A DNA stretch of 41,206 bases from Phycisphaerales bacterium. Its GTDB lineage: Bacteria; Planctomycetota; Phycisphaerae; Phycisphaerales; SM1A02. Position 1 is the first letter of the stretch. Each line of letters opens with the position of its first letter. Below are positions 7,859-15,251 of this stretch, piece by piece. The stretch covers positions 1 through 41,206 of the forward strand of contig JABDLI010000178.1 of assembly GCA_013003065.1 (NCBI GenBank). Reading direction: 5' to 3'. A program made the position numbers and the translations under genes. The notes under the pieces are model-generated. The model was not told where the DNA came from, searched no databases, and was given only the letters and a program-made list of their open reading frames with translations.

Positions 7859-9697
7859 ATGCAGCAGCGAAAAGAAGAGGCAGGTTTGAGCGCCGGCGGC
7901 GCGCCGATCTCCGCTGCCGATGCGCAGACCGGGCTCGAGGATCTCCTCGCTCGCGAGGCGCTCAGCATCGTCTTTCAACCCATCGTGGACCTCGAGAACG
8001 CCGAGATCGCCGGCTTCGAAGCGCTGGCACGACCCGACGCGAGCACGCGGTTCACCACCGCCGGCGAGCTGTTCGACGCCGCCGAGGCGCTCGGGATGCT
8101 GGAGGAGATCGAGGCCGTGGCGCGGCAGAAGTCGCTCGCGATGGCGGCCGCCCGACCGGACAGCGGGCTGCTCTTCCTCAACAACAGTCCCCCCGTGTTC
8201 ACCTCGCCCGACTTCGCCCGCACGATCTGGCGGGACATCGCCGTGGCCGGCGGCATCTCCGCTCACCGCATCGTGCTCGAGATCACGGAGCGCACCGGTC
8301 ACGATCTCATCAGCACCCTCTCCCACCGTGCGCACGAGCTGCGGGAGCGGAACTTCGGCGTTGCCCTCGACGACGTGGGAGCGGGCATCAGCGGTCTGAA
8401 CCAGATCATGTCGCTCCGCCCCAACTGGCTGAAGCTCGATCTGGAGCTGATCAGCAACATCCACAACGACCCGCTCAAGCAGAATCTGATCCGCCTCTTC
8501 GTCCGTTTCGCCACCCTCGCCAACATGCATCTCGTGGCCGAAGGCATCGAGCAACGCGAGGAGCTTCGTGTCCTGATCGAGCTCGGGGTGACGCACGGGC
8601 AGGGCTTCTACCTTGCCCGACCGGGTGAGATCGGCGCACCGCTCCCCCGCGCGATCCGCGATGTCATCCGCGAGCTCCGCCACGACGCCGACGCCCGGAA
8701 GCTGATCGATCCCGGCTCGGTGCGGGTCGGGTCGCTCGCCTGCCCGTCACCGGTCTGTGATCAAGCCGAAGCCGTCGGTGAGGTGCGCGACCGTCTCCTG
8801 CGGACGGCCAGCCACGCGGGTGTCGTCATTCTGGACGGGCGCCGATTCGTCAGCTGGCTGAGCCGCGCGGACGTGATCGACAACCTGGCGACCGTCTCGC
8901 CCTGCACGCCCATCGGGCATCTTCCGCTGCCCGACGTCCCGCTGGCCCCCTCGGATCTGGCGTTGCCCGAAGCGCTCGAGCTGGTCGCGACGCGCGGTGA
9001 CACCGAACGTGGCCTTCCGATCGTCGTCGGTCAATCGGGGCAGATCGTCGGGGTCGTCTCGATCCGTGACTTGCTGCTCGCCGCGGCGGATGTCCACCGC
9101 CGCGCCCCGTCGCACATCGCCCCGCTCACGGGTCTGCCGAGTCGCGTGCAGGCCGACCGCTGGCTCGCCAGCCACATGGAGACCGGTGACCCGTGCACGA
9201 TGGCCTTCATCGACCTGCGTGACTTCGGCGCCTACAACCGGGCGTACGGCTACGACCGCGGCGATCAGATGCTGATGTGTCTCGTCGGGCTGCTCCAAAC
9301 CCACCTGGTCGAGGGCCGTCCCGCCGCGAGCTTCCTCGCCCACATCGGCGAGGATCGCTTCCTCATCGCCCTGCCACGCTCTTGCCGTGGGGAGCTCATC
9401 GAGCTTTCGAACGCCTTCCAGCGTCTGCAGGGCGAGTTCTTCTCGAGCGAGGACATCGCCGCGGGTCACTACCACGACCAGCCGTCGGCCGGTCGCCAGC
9501 GGGTTCACCCCCTGACGCGGCTTCGAATCATCTGCCTGCCCGAGGTGCTGCGACGAATCTCCAGCCCCCGCGAGCTCTACAACCTCGCCGACAGCCTGCG
9601 TCTGCGTGATCACTTCAACCCGGCGACGGGCGGAGATCCGATCGTGCTTGACGACCGGCGTCAACCGGCAAAGGCGAAGAAACGCAAAGGCGCGTAG
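7859..9697 (+). CDS. EAL phosphodiesterase with CBS pair and degenerate GGDEF domain
   Basis: 612 residues. The EAL domain (about 30-270) keeps its catalytic set: 'FEALARP', 'LNNSPP', 'LEITER', 'ALDDVGAG', 'LKLDLE', 'AEGIEQREEL' and 'HGQGFYLARPG', so cyclic-di-GMP hydrolysis is expected. A middle segment (about 290-420) has two 'VVSIRDLL/VSWLSRADVI' motifs typical of a CBS pair that could bind adenine nucleotides. The C-terminal domain starts 'LTGLPSR' and keeps the GGDEF fold, but the signature is replaced by 'IGEDRF', so it cannot make c-di-GMP in the usual way and may bind GTP or protein. No membrane segment: cytoplasmic. It has a Lys/Arg-rich tail. Start ATG 7859 is chosen; GTG 7841 adds six residues. 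Confidence 0.85.
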   Translation: MQQRKEEAGLSAGGAPISAADAQTGLEDLLAREALSIVFQPIVDLENAEIAGFEALARPDASTRFTTAGELFDAAEALGMLEEIEAVARQKSLAMAAARPDSGLLFLNNSPPVFTSPDFARTIWRDIAVAGGISAHRIVLEITERTGHDLISTLSHRAHELRERNFGVALDDVGAGISGLNQIMSLRPNWLKLDLELISNIHNDPLKQNLIRLFVRFATLANMHLVAEGIEQREELRVLIELGVTHGQGFYLARPGEIGAPLPRAIRDVIRELRHDADARKLIDPGSVRVGSLACPSPVCDQAEAVGEVRDRLLRTASHAGVVILDGRRFVSWLSRADVIDNLATVSPCTPIGHLPLPDVPLAPSDLALPEALELVATRGDTERGLPIVVGQSGQIVGVVSIRDLLLAAADVHRRAPSHIAPLTGLPSRVQADRWLASHMETGDPCTMAFIDLRDFGAYNRAYGYDRGDQMLMCLVGLLQTHLVEGRPAASFLAHIGEDRFLIALPRSCRGELIELSNAFQRLQGEFFSSEDIAAGHYHDQPSAGRQRVHPLTRLRIICLPEVLRRISSPRELYNLADSLRLRDHFNPATGGDPIVLDDRRQPAKAKKRKGA

Positions 9698-9710
9698 ACG
9701 GACACCCATC

Positions 9711-9890
9711 GCGCAAACGCCTGACCCACTTGCACGGCGGCTCTGTCAAAATCGCACCCGCCGCGCAAACGCCCGACACAACTTGCACGGCGGCTCTGCC
9801 AAAATCGCACCCGTCGCGCAAACGTCGGACCCAACTTGCACGGCGGCTCTGTCAAAATCGCACCCGTCGCGCAAACGTCGGACCCAACTT
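9711..9890 (+). repeat. 53 bp tandem repeat, three copies plus a part
   Basis: The block CACGGCGGCTCTGTCAAAAT recurs starting at 9733, 9786 and 9839, exactly 53 bases apart, and GCGCAAACG recurs at 9711, 9763, 9816 and 9869. Copies differ by a few substitutions. There are no unique spacers, so it is not a CRISPR array. It begins just after the EAL stop codon and runs into the hairpin repeat. Confidence 0.88.
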
Positions 9891-9893
9891 GCC

Positions 9894-10169
9894 CGAGGCG
9901 GCATGGACGCCGCCGGTCCCCACGCAGCCTGCACCCGCCGGAGGCGGTGCGAAGAATAGTCCGAACCCACGTCCAATTCTTCACTGACCAGCTCGCAGGA
10001 TGCGAGCGTCACATGAGACCCCCGACAACTGGGGTCGAGCCGCACGACGCGGCGTGAACAACGCGGCCACCCGCGTCCGGCAAGCACAACCACCGTCCCC
10101 TGGCAGGATGCCAACGCAAGGGTCCACGTCCAGATCTTCCCAAGCCAGGCGGCATGGACGCCGCCGGTT
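9894..10169 (+). repeat. Hairpin-rich dispersed repeat, copy B
   Basis: Inverted partner of 7391-7666. Hairpins on the + strand: 9897-9914 (GGCGGC-ATGGAC-GCCGCC), 9931-9950 (GGA loop on an 8 bp stem with one bulged C), 9991-10007 (GCTCGCA-GGA-TGCGAGC), 10017-10036 (GACCCC/GGGGTC), 10101-10113 (TGGCA-GGA-TGCCA), and the terminal repeat of the first hairpin at 10150-10167. The two copies flank the EAL gene. Confidence 0.82.
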
Positions 10170-10390
10170 CCCACGCAGCTCCTGCCGCCGCATGGCGGCA
10201 CACAAATGGTCCTACCCACGCTGAACCATCCGAACGCCAGCCCGCAGGATGCGGGCGGTGTATTTGGGCGCTACGCCGTCCTGTGCTTCGCCACAGGATG
10301 CGGCGGATCGAGCGTGGGTCGGTTGCGCGCCGGACGACACTGCGTTCAGCGTGCGGTTTGCTGAGGCCGAGGGCGGCAGGACGCCGCCCG
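9894..10390 (+). ncRNA. Candidate CsrA-binding (CsrB-like) RNA
   Basis: Five CAGGA(T/C)G motifs occur on this strand at or in hairpin loops: 9991-10007, 10101-10113, 10241-10255 (CCCGCA-GGA-TGCGGG), near 10293 beside the CCTGTG/CACAGG stem at 10280-10297, and 10371-10389 (GGGCGGC-AGGAC-GCCGCCC). Further stems present GGA in the loop. CsrB/RsmZ-type RNAs are defined by this feature, an exposed GGA in many short hairpins that titrate CsrA. I cannot see a clear promoter, and the termini are guesses. A palindromic mobile element is the main alternative. Confidence 0.35.
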
Positions 10391-10457
10391 TGGAAGGACA
10401 AGGCGTCCGGACGTCACCGGCGTGTTCGCGCGGTTGGGGGAGAATTGGATTTGGAAT

Positions 10458-10484
10458 GGGAATGGGAATGGGAATGGGAACGGG
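10458..10484 (+). other. (GGGAAT)n tract, canonical G-quadruplex motif
   Basis: Five GGG runs separated by AAT/AAC (10458-10484), satisfying the G3N1-7 pattern with loops of three. It lies between convergent genes, about 60 bases past the stop of the - strand TPR gene, where the template or transcript could stall polymerase. The rest of 10391-10545 shows no gene. Confidence 0.6.
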
Positions 10485-10545
10485 AAGTGGAATTGAACCC
10501 GGAGAACGGAGAGCGAAGGAACTGCGAATTGGAGTTGCGTCGGCC

Positions 10546-11439
10546 CTACGCGTCTCCTCCAGACACGTCCGCGTCCCCCCCCAACCGCCGCAACCGCGCG
10601 AGCCGCTCTCCTTCCTCCCGCACGAACCACTCCACACCCCCAAGCAGCTCCGCCGCGCGAGCGAAGTGCTCCCGCGCTTCCTCGCCCCGGCCGAGCGCCA
10701 GCAGGCACTCGCCGAGCTCCTCGCAGACGAAGCCATCCTCCTCGATCTCCGGATCGGAGGCCGCCTCGTCGGCGAGTGCCCGCTGCGCGGCGAGGGCGTC
10801 GTCGATCCGGTCCATCGATCGCAGCGTGCGTCCGATGCACCAGCGGGCAACCCGCTGCTCGGCCACGCGGCCGATCTCGACGTTGAACCGGTGACACTGC
10901 TCGAACAGCTCGAGCGCCCGTCCGTACGAGCCCATCTCGTGGCAGGTCCACGCGGTGTTGTTGAGCAGTGAACCCAGCCACCGGCGGGTCCGGGCGTCGG
11001 TGGATGCCTCGGCGAGCGCAATCGCCCGCTCGTTCCACTCCAAACGGTGCTCCAGCGTGTCGGTGATGCCCAGCATGTGCGCCGCATCCACTGCGTAGAA
11101 CGCGTGCCCGCCATCTTCCGCCCGGTTCAGCGCCTCACGGAAACACTCGATCGCCTTCGCGTTCTCGCCGGCGGAGTTGAACGTCCGCCCCCGCTCGAGC
11201 TGGTGCCGAATCCGACCGACGACAACCGCCGGCGTGAACAGCGATTCGACCTGGTCGAGCAACGCGTGCGCTTCCTCGAACCGCCCGCGCAACGACAACG
11301 TGCGGGCGATCTGCGTCTGAAGCTGCACGTGCAGATCCGGCTCGCCCACGGGATCGATGCCCGCGCCGGCCTCCCGCAGCTTCCCTTCGGTGGCGGCCGG
11401 GTCGTCGTAATTCCACAGCTCGTCGAACGGGATCGACAC
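10546..11439 (-). CDS. Cytoplasmic TPR-repeat protein
   Basis: 297 residues, almost entirely helical with tandem TPR-like pairs ('QLQTQIARTLSLRGRFEEAHALLDQVE', 'RRWLGSLLNNTAWTCHEMG', 'EELGECLLALGRGEEAREHFARAAELL'). The N-terminus 'SIPFDELWNYDDPAATEGKLRE' matches a family of bacterial TPR proteins of unknown role. No signal peptide or membrane segment. Start GTG 11439 is preferred because GGAGG lies about ten bases upstream; GTG 11463, which overlaps the previous stop as GTGA, is the alternative. The frame stays open far upstream in the wrong register through two other genes and should not be extended. It is the last gene of a three-gene run with the phosphatase-fold gene and rpe. Confidence 0.75.
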   Translation of the reverse strand: MSIPFDELWNYDDPAATEGKLREAGAGIDPVGEPDLHVQLQTQIARTLSLRGRFEEAHALLDQVESLFTPAVVVGRIRHQLERGRTFNSAGENAKAIECFREALNRAEDGGHAFYAVDAAHMLGITDTLEHRLEWNERAIALAEASTDARTRRWLGSLLNNTAWTCHEMGSYGRALELFEQCHRFNVEIGRVAEQRVARWCIGRTLRSMDRIDDALAAQRALADEAASDPEIEEDGFVCEELGECLLALGRGEEAREHFARAAELLGGVEWFVREEGERLARLRRLGGDADVSGGDA

Positions 11440-11459
11440 GAGGCTCCCACCTCCGCTCT

Positions 11460-12089
11460 TCACACGCTCACGGCTTCGGCGCCGGCGGTCGTCCGCAGCT
11501 CGTCCAGCAACGGCACCGCCACCACGAATCGCGCGACGCGTTCGCCCTCCTCGAGCACGGCCCAGGCGTCGCGGCTCGGACGATCGGCGAGCCAGCAGCT
11601 CAGAAGGGCGTACATGAACGGGTGCAGCACGATCGCGACGCCGTGCGCGCGGCTCTTCTTGAGGAGCTTCGCGACGGCGCGAAAGACCCGCGCGCGGGCG
11701 TCTGCCATTGCTTCGCCTTCCGGGGGCATGAGGGAGAGCATTTCCTCGTGCCACCGCTTGTAGCGTTTCGGATGACGCTCGGCGAGATCCTGGCTCAACA
11801 TGCCTTCGAAGAGACCCAGATCCGGTCCCTTGAGATCGCCCGTGACCTTCGTTCGGGCGTTGATGGACGCGGCCACGAGGTGCGCGGTCTCCGTCGCGCC
11901 TTCGTCGGCGGCGTGGTACACGGTCGCGATGGCCTCGCGGTCGAGCTGCGGCAGATCCGACGACACGCCTGCGCGTCCGGCGTCGCTCAGCGGCAGGTTG
12001 GTCGCACCGTGCAGACGCCCTTCGCCCTCCCAGTGCGTGTGACCGGCGCGAACGAGCGTGACCAGGATGTAGCGACGCTTTCCGGCCAC
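11460..12089 (-). CDS. Histidine-phosphatase-fold protein lacking the catalytic His
   Basis: 209 residues with the phosphoglycerate-mutase/SixA fold: 'LVRAGHTHWEGEGRLHG' then 'LPLSDAGRAG', 'GLFEGM', 'PPEGEAMADARARV' and a late 'AIVLHPF'. In active members the first motif is LVRHGxT, where the His takes the phosphate; here residue 15 is Ala (R14-A15-G16-H17-T18), so the His is missing or moved by two positions. The usual SSPLxRxxxTA stretch is 'HAADEGATETA', also without its Arg. It may be a pseudo-enzyme with binding or regulatory role. The GTG start directly follows the rpe stop (TGAGTG), which implies translational coupling. Confidence 0.78.
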   Translation of the reverse strand: MAGKRRYILVTLVRAGHTHWEGEGRLHGATNLPLSDAGRAGVSSDLPQLDREAIATVYHAADEGATETAHLVAASINARTKVTGDLKGPDLGLFEGMLSQDLAERHPKRYKRWHEEMLSLMPPEGEAMADARARVFRAVAKLLKKSRAHGVAIVLHPFMYALLSCWLADRPSRDAWAVLEEGERVARFVVAVPLLDELRTTAGAEAVSV

Positions 12090-12791
12090 TCAGCCGCTCC
12101 GCGTCCCGGCCTCGACCGAACCTCGCAGGGTCGCGATCGCGGCACCGTAGTCTTCGGTCTTGAAGATGGCCGACGCGGCGACGAGCAGATCGCACCCGGC
12201 CGTCCGGCAGTCGGGAGCGGTGCGGGGATCGATGCCGCCATCCATCTCCAGCCGCTGGTCGTCGCGGAGCCGGCCGGCGATCACGCGGGTTTTCTCCAAC
12301 ACGTCCGGGATGAACGACTGGCCGGCGAAACCCGGGTTGACGCTCATCACCAGGATGAGGTCGAACGGGTCGAGGTGCGGGAGGATCGCTTCGACGTCCG
12401 TCGGCGGGTTGAGCGCGAGCCCGGCGGTGAGACCGGCGGCGTGCGTCGCCGCGCACAGGGCCTCCGGCTCCCCCTCGGCCTCCAGATGCACGGTCACGTG
12501 GTCGGCCCCGGCGTCGGCGAAGGGCCGAATGAAGTCCGCGGGATGCGTCACCATGAGGTGAACGTCGAGCAGCACATCGGGCAGCGTCTCACGCAGCGAG
12601 CGACAGAGGTCGGGACCCATCGTGAGATTGGGGACGAAGTGGCCGTCCATGACGTCCAGATGCAGCAGGTCGGCCCCCGCATCCATGACGGCCCGACACT
12701 CCTCGCCGAGCGTCGCGAAGTCCGCGGCGAGGATCGACGGGGCGACGAGCGGCCGGGCGGGCCGCACCTTCAGCAGAGCATCCCTCGACAT
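12090..12791 (-). CDS. rpe: Ribulose-phosphate 3-epimerase
   Basis: 233 residues, standard length. It interconverts ribulose 5-phosphate and xylulose 5-phosphate in the pentose phosphate pathway. The TIM-barrel motifs are all present: 'VAPSILAADFATLG', 'LHLDVMDGHFVPN' with metal-binding His/Asp, 'DVHLMV', 'VMSVNPGFAGQSF', 'EMDGGID' and the phosphate-binding 'VAASAIF'. The last is usually GSAIF; the Gly is replaced by Ala, a mild change. A TATCCT box seven bases upstream of the ATG suggests a leaderless transcript that also covers the phosphatase-fold gene. Confidence 0.95.
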   Translation of the reverse strand: MSRDALLKVRPARPLVAPSILAADFATLGEECRAVMDAGADLLHLDVMDGHFVPNLTMGPDLCRSLRETLPDVLLDVHLMVTHPADFIRPFADAGADHVTVHLEAEGEPEALCAATHAAGLTAGLALNPPTDVEAILPHLDPFDLILVMSVNPGFAGQSFIPDVLEKTRVIAGRLRDDQRLEMDGGIDPRTAPDCRTAGCDLLVAASAIFKTEDYGAAIATLRGSVEAGTRSG

Positions 12792-12798
12792 GCGGGGC

Positions 12799-12804
12799 AG
12801 GATA
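12799..12804 (-). promoter_or_regulatory. -10-like box TATCCT for rpe
   Basis: TATCCT on the - strand with seven bases to the rpe ATG. No Shine-Dalgarno sequence lies between. Matches the leaderless pattern of the window. Confidence 0.45.
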
Positions 12805-12825
12805 GCAGAAGCGATTGCCTCCGCC

Positions 12826-13848
12826 TCAACCGCGCGTGGCGGCCTCCTGGTAGGACTTGAGCACGCGTTTGAACCCCGGCTTATCCTCGGGACGCGCGAT
12901 GAAATACGCCTTGCGTTGCAGGGAGATCGCCTTGTCCATTCGACCCGCGTGGTAGTGCACGAGCGCCTGCACGGAGTAGCCGGTGGGATCGTTGCGATCG
13001 CTGACCTTGGCCGCCGCTTCGGCCGCCCTCATGGCCAGGTCGAGATCTCGTTTGTCGTCGGGGATCTTCGGACTCGTCACGATCATCTCGGCCAACGCCG
13101 CAAGCACGCCGGCGTCGTCGGCGTACCGCTCGAGGATCTCGTTGGCGTAGACGGACGCCTGCGTCGCGTCGTTCATGTCGACGAGCATGATCTCCAGCTT
13201 CTCGAGCGTATAGAGGCCAAAGACGGTCGGATCCACCTTGATGATGTCGTCGAGCATCTTGAAGCACATCCGCCAGTTGCGCACCTTCCGAGCGCCGCGT
13301 GCGGCATCGATCATGGGCTGCGCCTGCTCGAACAGACGGGCGTCGTACCGCTTCGACAGGACGAGGGGCAAGACGCTCGTGAAACGCTCTTCCAGCGGCG
13401 AGCCGATGAACTGCACCTGACCGCGATGATCGACGATGAACACGGCCGGCATGTCGTCGACGTCGGCGGCGCCCATCCACGCCCGCTCCGTTCCCCGCCG
13501 GCGGTCGGCGGCGACCACGATGTTCATGTTCGAGCCCTGCGACGTGACGAACCGCTCGACGACCTCCGACTCCTCGGTGCTGATGCCGATGATCGTGAGC
13601 CGATCGCCGTAGCGATCCTGGAGCCCGGTCAGAACGGGCATCGCCTTGACGCACTCGGTGCAGTGGGTGGCCCAGAAGTAGACCACGTAGGTGCGGCCGT
13701 TCTCGATGGTCGTCTCCGGCCCCTTGACCCACTGTTCGATGTTGAGCCCGGGGGCGGCGTCACCGACGCTCAAATCGCGTCGCTGCGCGAACGCCGTGGC
13801 GGTGAGAGCGAGGGTGAGAAGCACGGCGAGCGGAGAGCGGAGTCGCAT
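12826..13848 (-). CDS. Secreted thioredoxin-like (TlpA/redoxin) protein with TPR tail
   Basis: 340 residues. A signal peptide ends near residue 21 (ATAFAQ). Residues 30-170 form a TlpA-like domain: 'GDAAPGLNIEQW', 'YFWATHCTECVKAMPVL' with the CTEC redox pair, and the cis-proline 'DDMPAVFIVD'. The remaining half is helical with TPR-like repeats. The active-site pair predicts a periplasmic thiol-disulfide reductase, perhaps working on cytochrome or envelope proteins; the partner is unknown. Start ATG 13848 has GAGG eight bases upstream and a TAGAAT box 54 bases away. Separate from rpe by 34 bases, and both are read in the same direction. Confidence 0.82.
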   Translation of the reverse strand: MRLRSPLAVLLTLALTATAFAQRRDLSVGDAAPGLNIEQWVKGPETTIENGRTYVVYFWATHCTECVKAMPVLTGLQDRYGDRLTIIGISTEESEVVERFVTSQGSNMNIVVAADRRRGTERAWMGAADVDDMPAVFIVDHRGQVQFIGSPLEERFTSVLPLVLSKRYDARLFEQAQPMIDAARGARKVRNWRMCFKMLDDIIKVDPTVFGLYTLEKLEIMLVDMNDATQASVYANEILERYADDAGVLAALAEMIVTSPKIPDDKRDLDLAMRAAEAAAKVSDRNDPTGYSVQALVHYHAGRMDKAISLQRKAYFIARPEDKPGFKRVLKSYQEAATRG

Positions 13849-13902
13849 CGATAAAGCCTCGGGAGGGACAGGTGGGGTCGGGCCGGGGTGCCCGACGGAG
13901 GG

Positions 13903-13908
13903 ATTCTA
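13903..13908 (-). promoter_or_regulatory. -10 box TAGAAT for the redoxin-TPR gene
   Basis: TAGAAT on the - strand, 54 bases before the ATG at 13848, in the gap between pgk and this gene. No clear -35 element. Confidence 0.35.
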
Positions 13909-13966
13909 GGGGTCGGTACGCTCCTGGGATCGACACACCAGCGGGCCGGTTGTTCCGGTCAATCGA

Positions 13967-15184
13967 TCAAGGGGCCCGATCGAGCGCGTCCAGGGCGGGA
14001 AGCGTCCGGCCCTCGAGCACCCGCAGGCTCGCACCGCCCCCGGTCGAGACATGGGAGACCTGATCCTCCAGACCGAAGGCCTCGATCGCGGCGGCGCTGT
14101 CTCCGCCCCCGACGATGGTGGTCGCCCCGGCCGCGGTGGCGGCGGCGAGACCGGCCGCGACGATTCGCGTGCCGGCGTCAAAGGGGGGCACCTCGAAGAC
14201 GCCCATCGGTCCGTTCCAGATCACCGTCCGGGCGTCTCGGACCGCCGCCGCGAACCGCGCGGCCGTCGCGGGTCCGATGTCGAGCCCCATCCATCCGGCG
14301 GGGATCTCCCCTTCGGTGACCTTGATCGGTGTCCCCGGCGCGAGCGATTGCCCGCAGACGTGGTCGACGGGAAGGACGATGCCGGCGCCGTCGCCCGCGA
14401 GCAGCTCGGCCGCGGTCTCCAGCATGTCGGGCTCGATGCGGCTCGAGCCGACGCCGTCGCCGCGGGCCCGCAGGAACGTATACGCCATGGCGCCGCCGAC
14501 GAGAATGGAGTCGACGCGATCGCGGAGGTTGGCGATGGCCCCGAGCTTGTCGGAGACCTTCGCGCCGCCGAGAACCGCGACGAACGGGGTCTGCGCATCG
14601 TCGATGGCCTCCGCGAGATACCGCAGCTCCGTATCGAGAAGAAACCCGCACGCGTGCGACGCGCCGGACATGAGGGTCGGCACCGCGAGCATCGAGGCGT
14701 GGGCCCGGTGCGCCGTGCCGAACGCATCGTTGCAGTACACGTCGCCGAGCCGCGCCAGCCCGCGTGCGAACGTCTCGTCGCCCTGCTTTTCACCGGCGTG
14801 AAACCGCAAGTTCTCGAGCACCAGGACGGCGCCGCTCGGCAACGCCGCCACGGCCGCTTCGACGGCGGGCCCGACGCAGTCGTCCACGAACCGCACGTCG
14901 ACGCCGGGAAGCATCTCGCCCAGCCGCATCGCAGCGGGACGCAAGCTCAGCCGCGGCTCCCGGCCGGTGCCGGCCGGACGCCCGAGGTGGCTCATCAGCA
15001 CGAGACGCCCACCGCGATCGATGACGGAACGCACGGTGGGAAGGGAGGCATCGATCCGGCGGTCGTCGGTGATGACGCCGTCGCCGTCGAGCGGAACGTT
15101 GTAGTCCACGCGCGTGAGCACACGCAGACCCGCGACGTCGACGGCGTCGATACGCAATGGGCGGGCGGAGGTCGTCTTTGGCAT
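13967..15184 (-). CDS. pgk: Phosphoglycerate kinase
   Basis: 405 residues, typical for the bacterial enzyme. Transfers phosphate from 1,3-bisphosphoglycerate to ADP in glycolysis. Motifs: 'RVDYNVPLDGDGVITDDRRI' at the N-domain, 'LMSHLGRP', 'VLVLENLRFHAGE', 'NDAFGTAHRAHAS', 'LGGAKVSDK', 'VDSILVGGAMAYTF', 'WNGPMGVFE' and the C-terminal 'TTIVGGGDSAAA ... HVSTGGGA'. The ATG at 15184 begins right before 'MPKTTSARPLRIDAVDV'; the longer open frame upstream overlaps the amidotransferase and is spurious. TATTAT lies nine bases upstream with no Shine-Dalgarno. Confidence 0.97.
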   Translation of the reverse strand: MPKTTSARPLRIDAVDVAGLRVLTRVDYNVPLDGDGVITDDRRIDASLPTVRSVIDRGGRLVLMSHLGRPAGTGREPRLSLRPAAMRLGEMLPGVDVRFVDDCVGPAVEAAVAALPSGAVLVLENLRFHAGEKQGDETFARGLARLGDVYCNDAFGTAHRAHASMLAVPTLMSGASHACGFLLDTELRYLAEAIDDAQTPFVAVLGGAKVSDKLGAIANLRDRVDSILVGGAMAYTFLRARGDGVGSSRIEPDMLETAAELLAGDGAGIVLPVDHVCGQSLAPGTPIKVTEGEIPAGWMGLDIGPATAARFAAAVRDARTVIWNGPMGVFEVPPFDAGTRIVAAGLAAATAAGATTIVGGGDSAAAIEAFGLEDQVSHVSTGGGASLRVLEGRTLPALDALDRAP

Positions 15185-15193
15185 GGGAGGTTG

Positions 15194-15199
15194 ATAATA
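15194..15199 (-). promoter_or_regulatory. -10 box TATTAT for pgk
   Basis: TATTAT (- strand) with nine bases to the pgk ATG; an almost consensus box in the 67-base gap after the amidotransferase gene. Confidence 0.5.
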
Positions 15200-15251
15200 C
15201 GCGGGGGCGCCCGGAAAAGGTGTGAGGGACCTTCTGCTGGGGAGCTGGAAC

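Noticed and set aside
9711-9890. CRISPR array
   Set aside because: The repeat units follow each other without variable spacers and no cas genes are nearby.
10546-12456. 636-codon frame joining the TPR protein with an upstream Arg-rich region
   Set aside because: The upstream part is the wrong register of the phosphatase-fold gene and rpe, both with clear motifs and coupled starts; the TPR protein begins at 11439.
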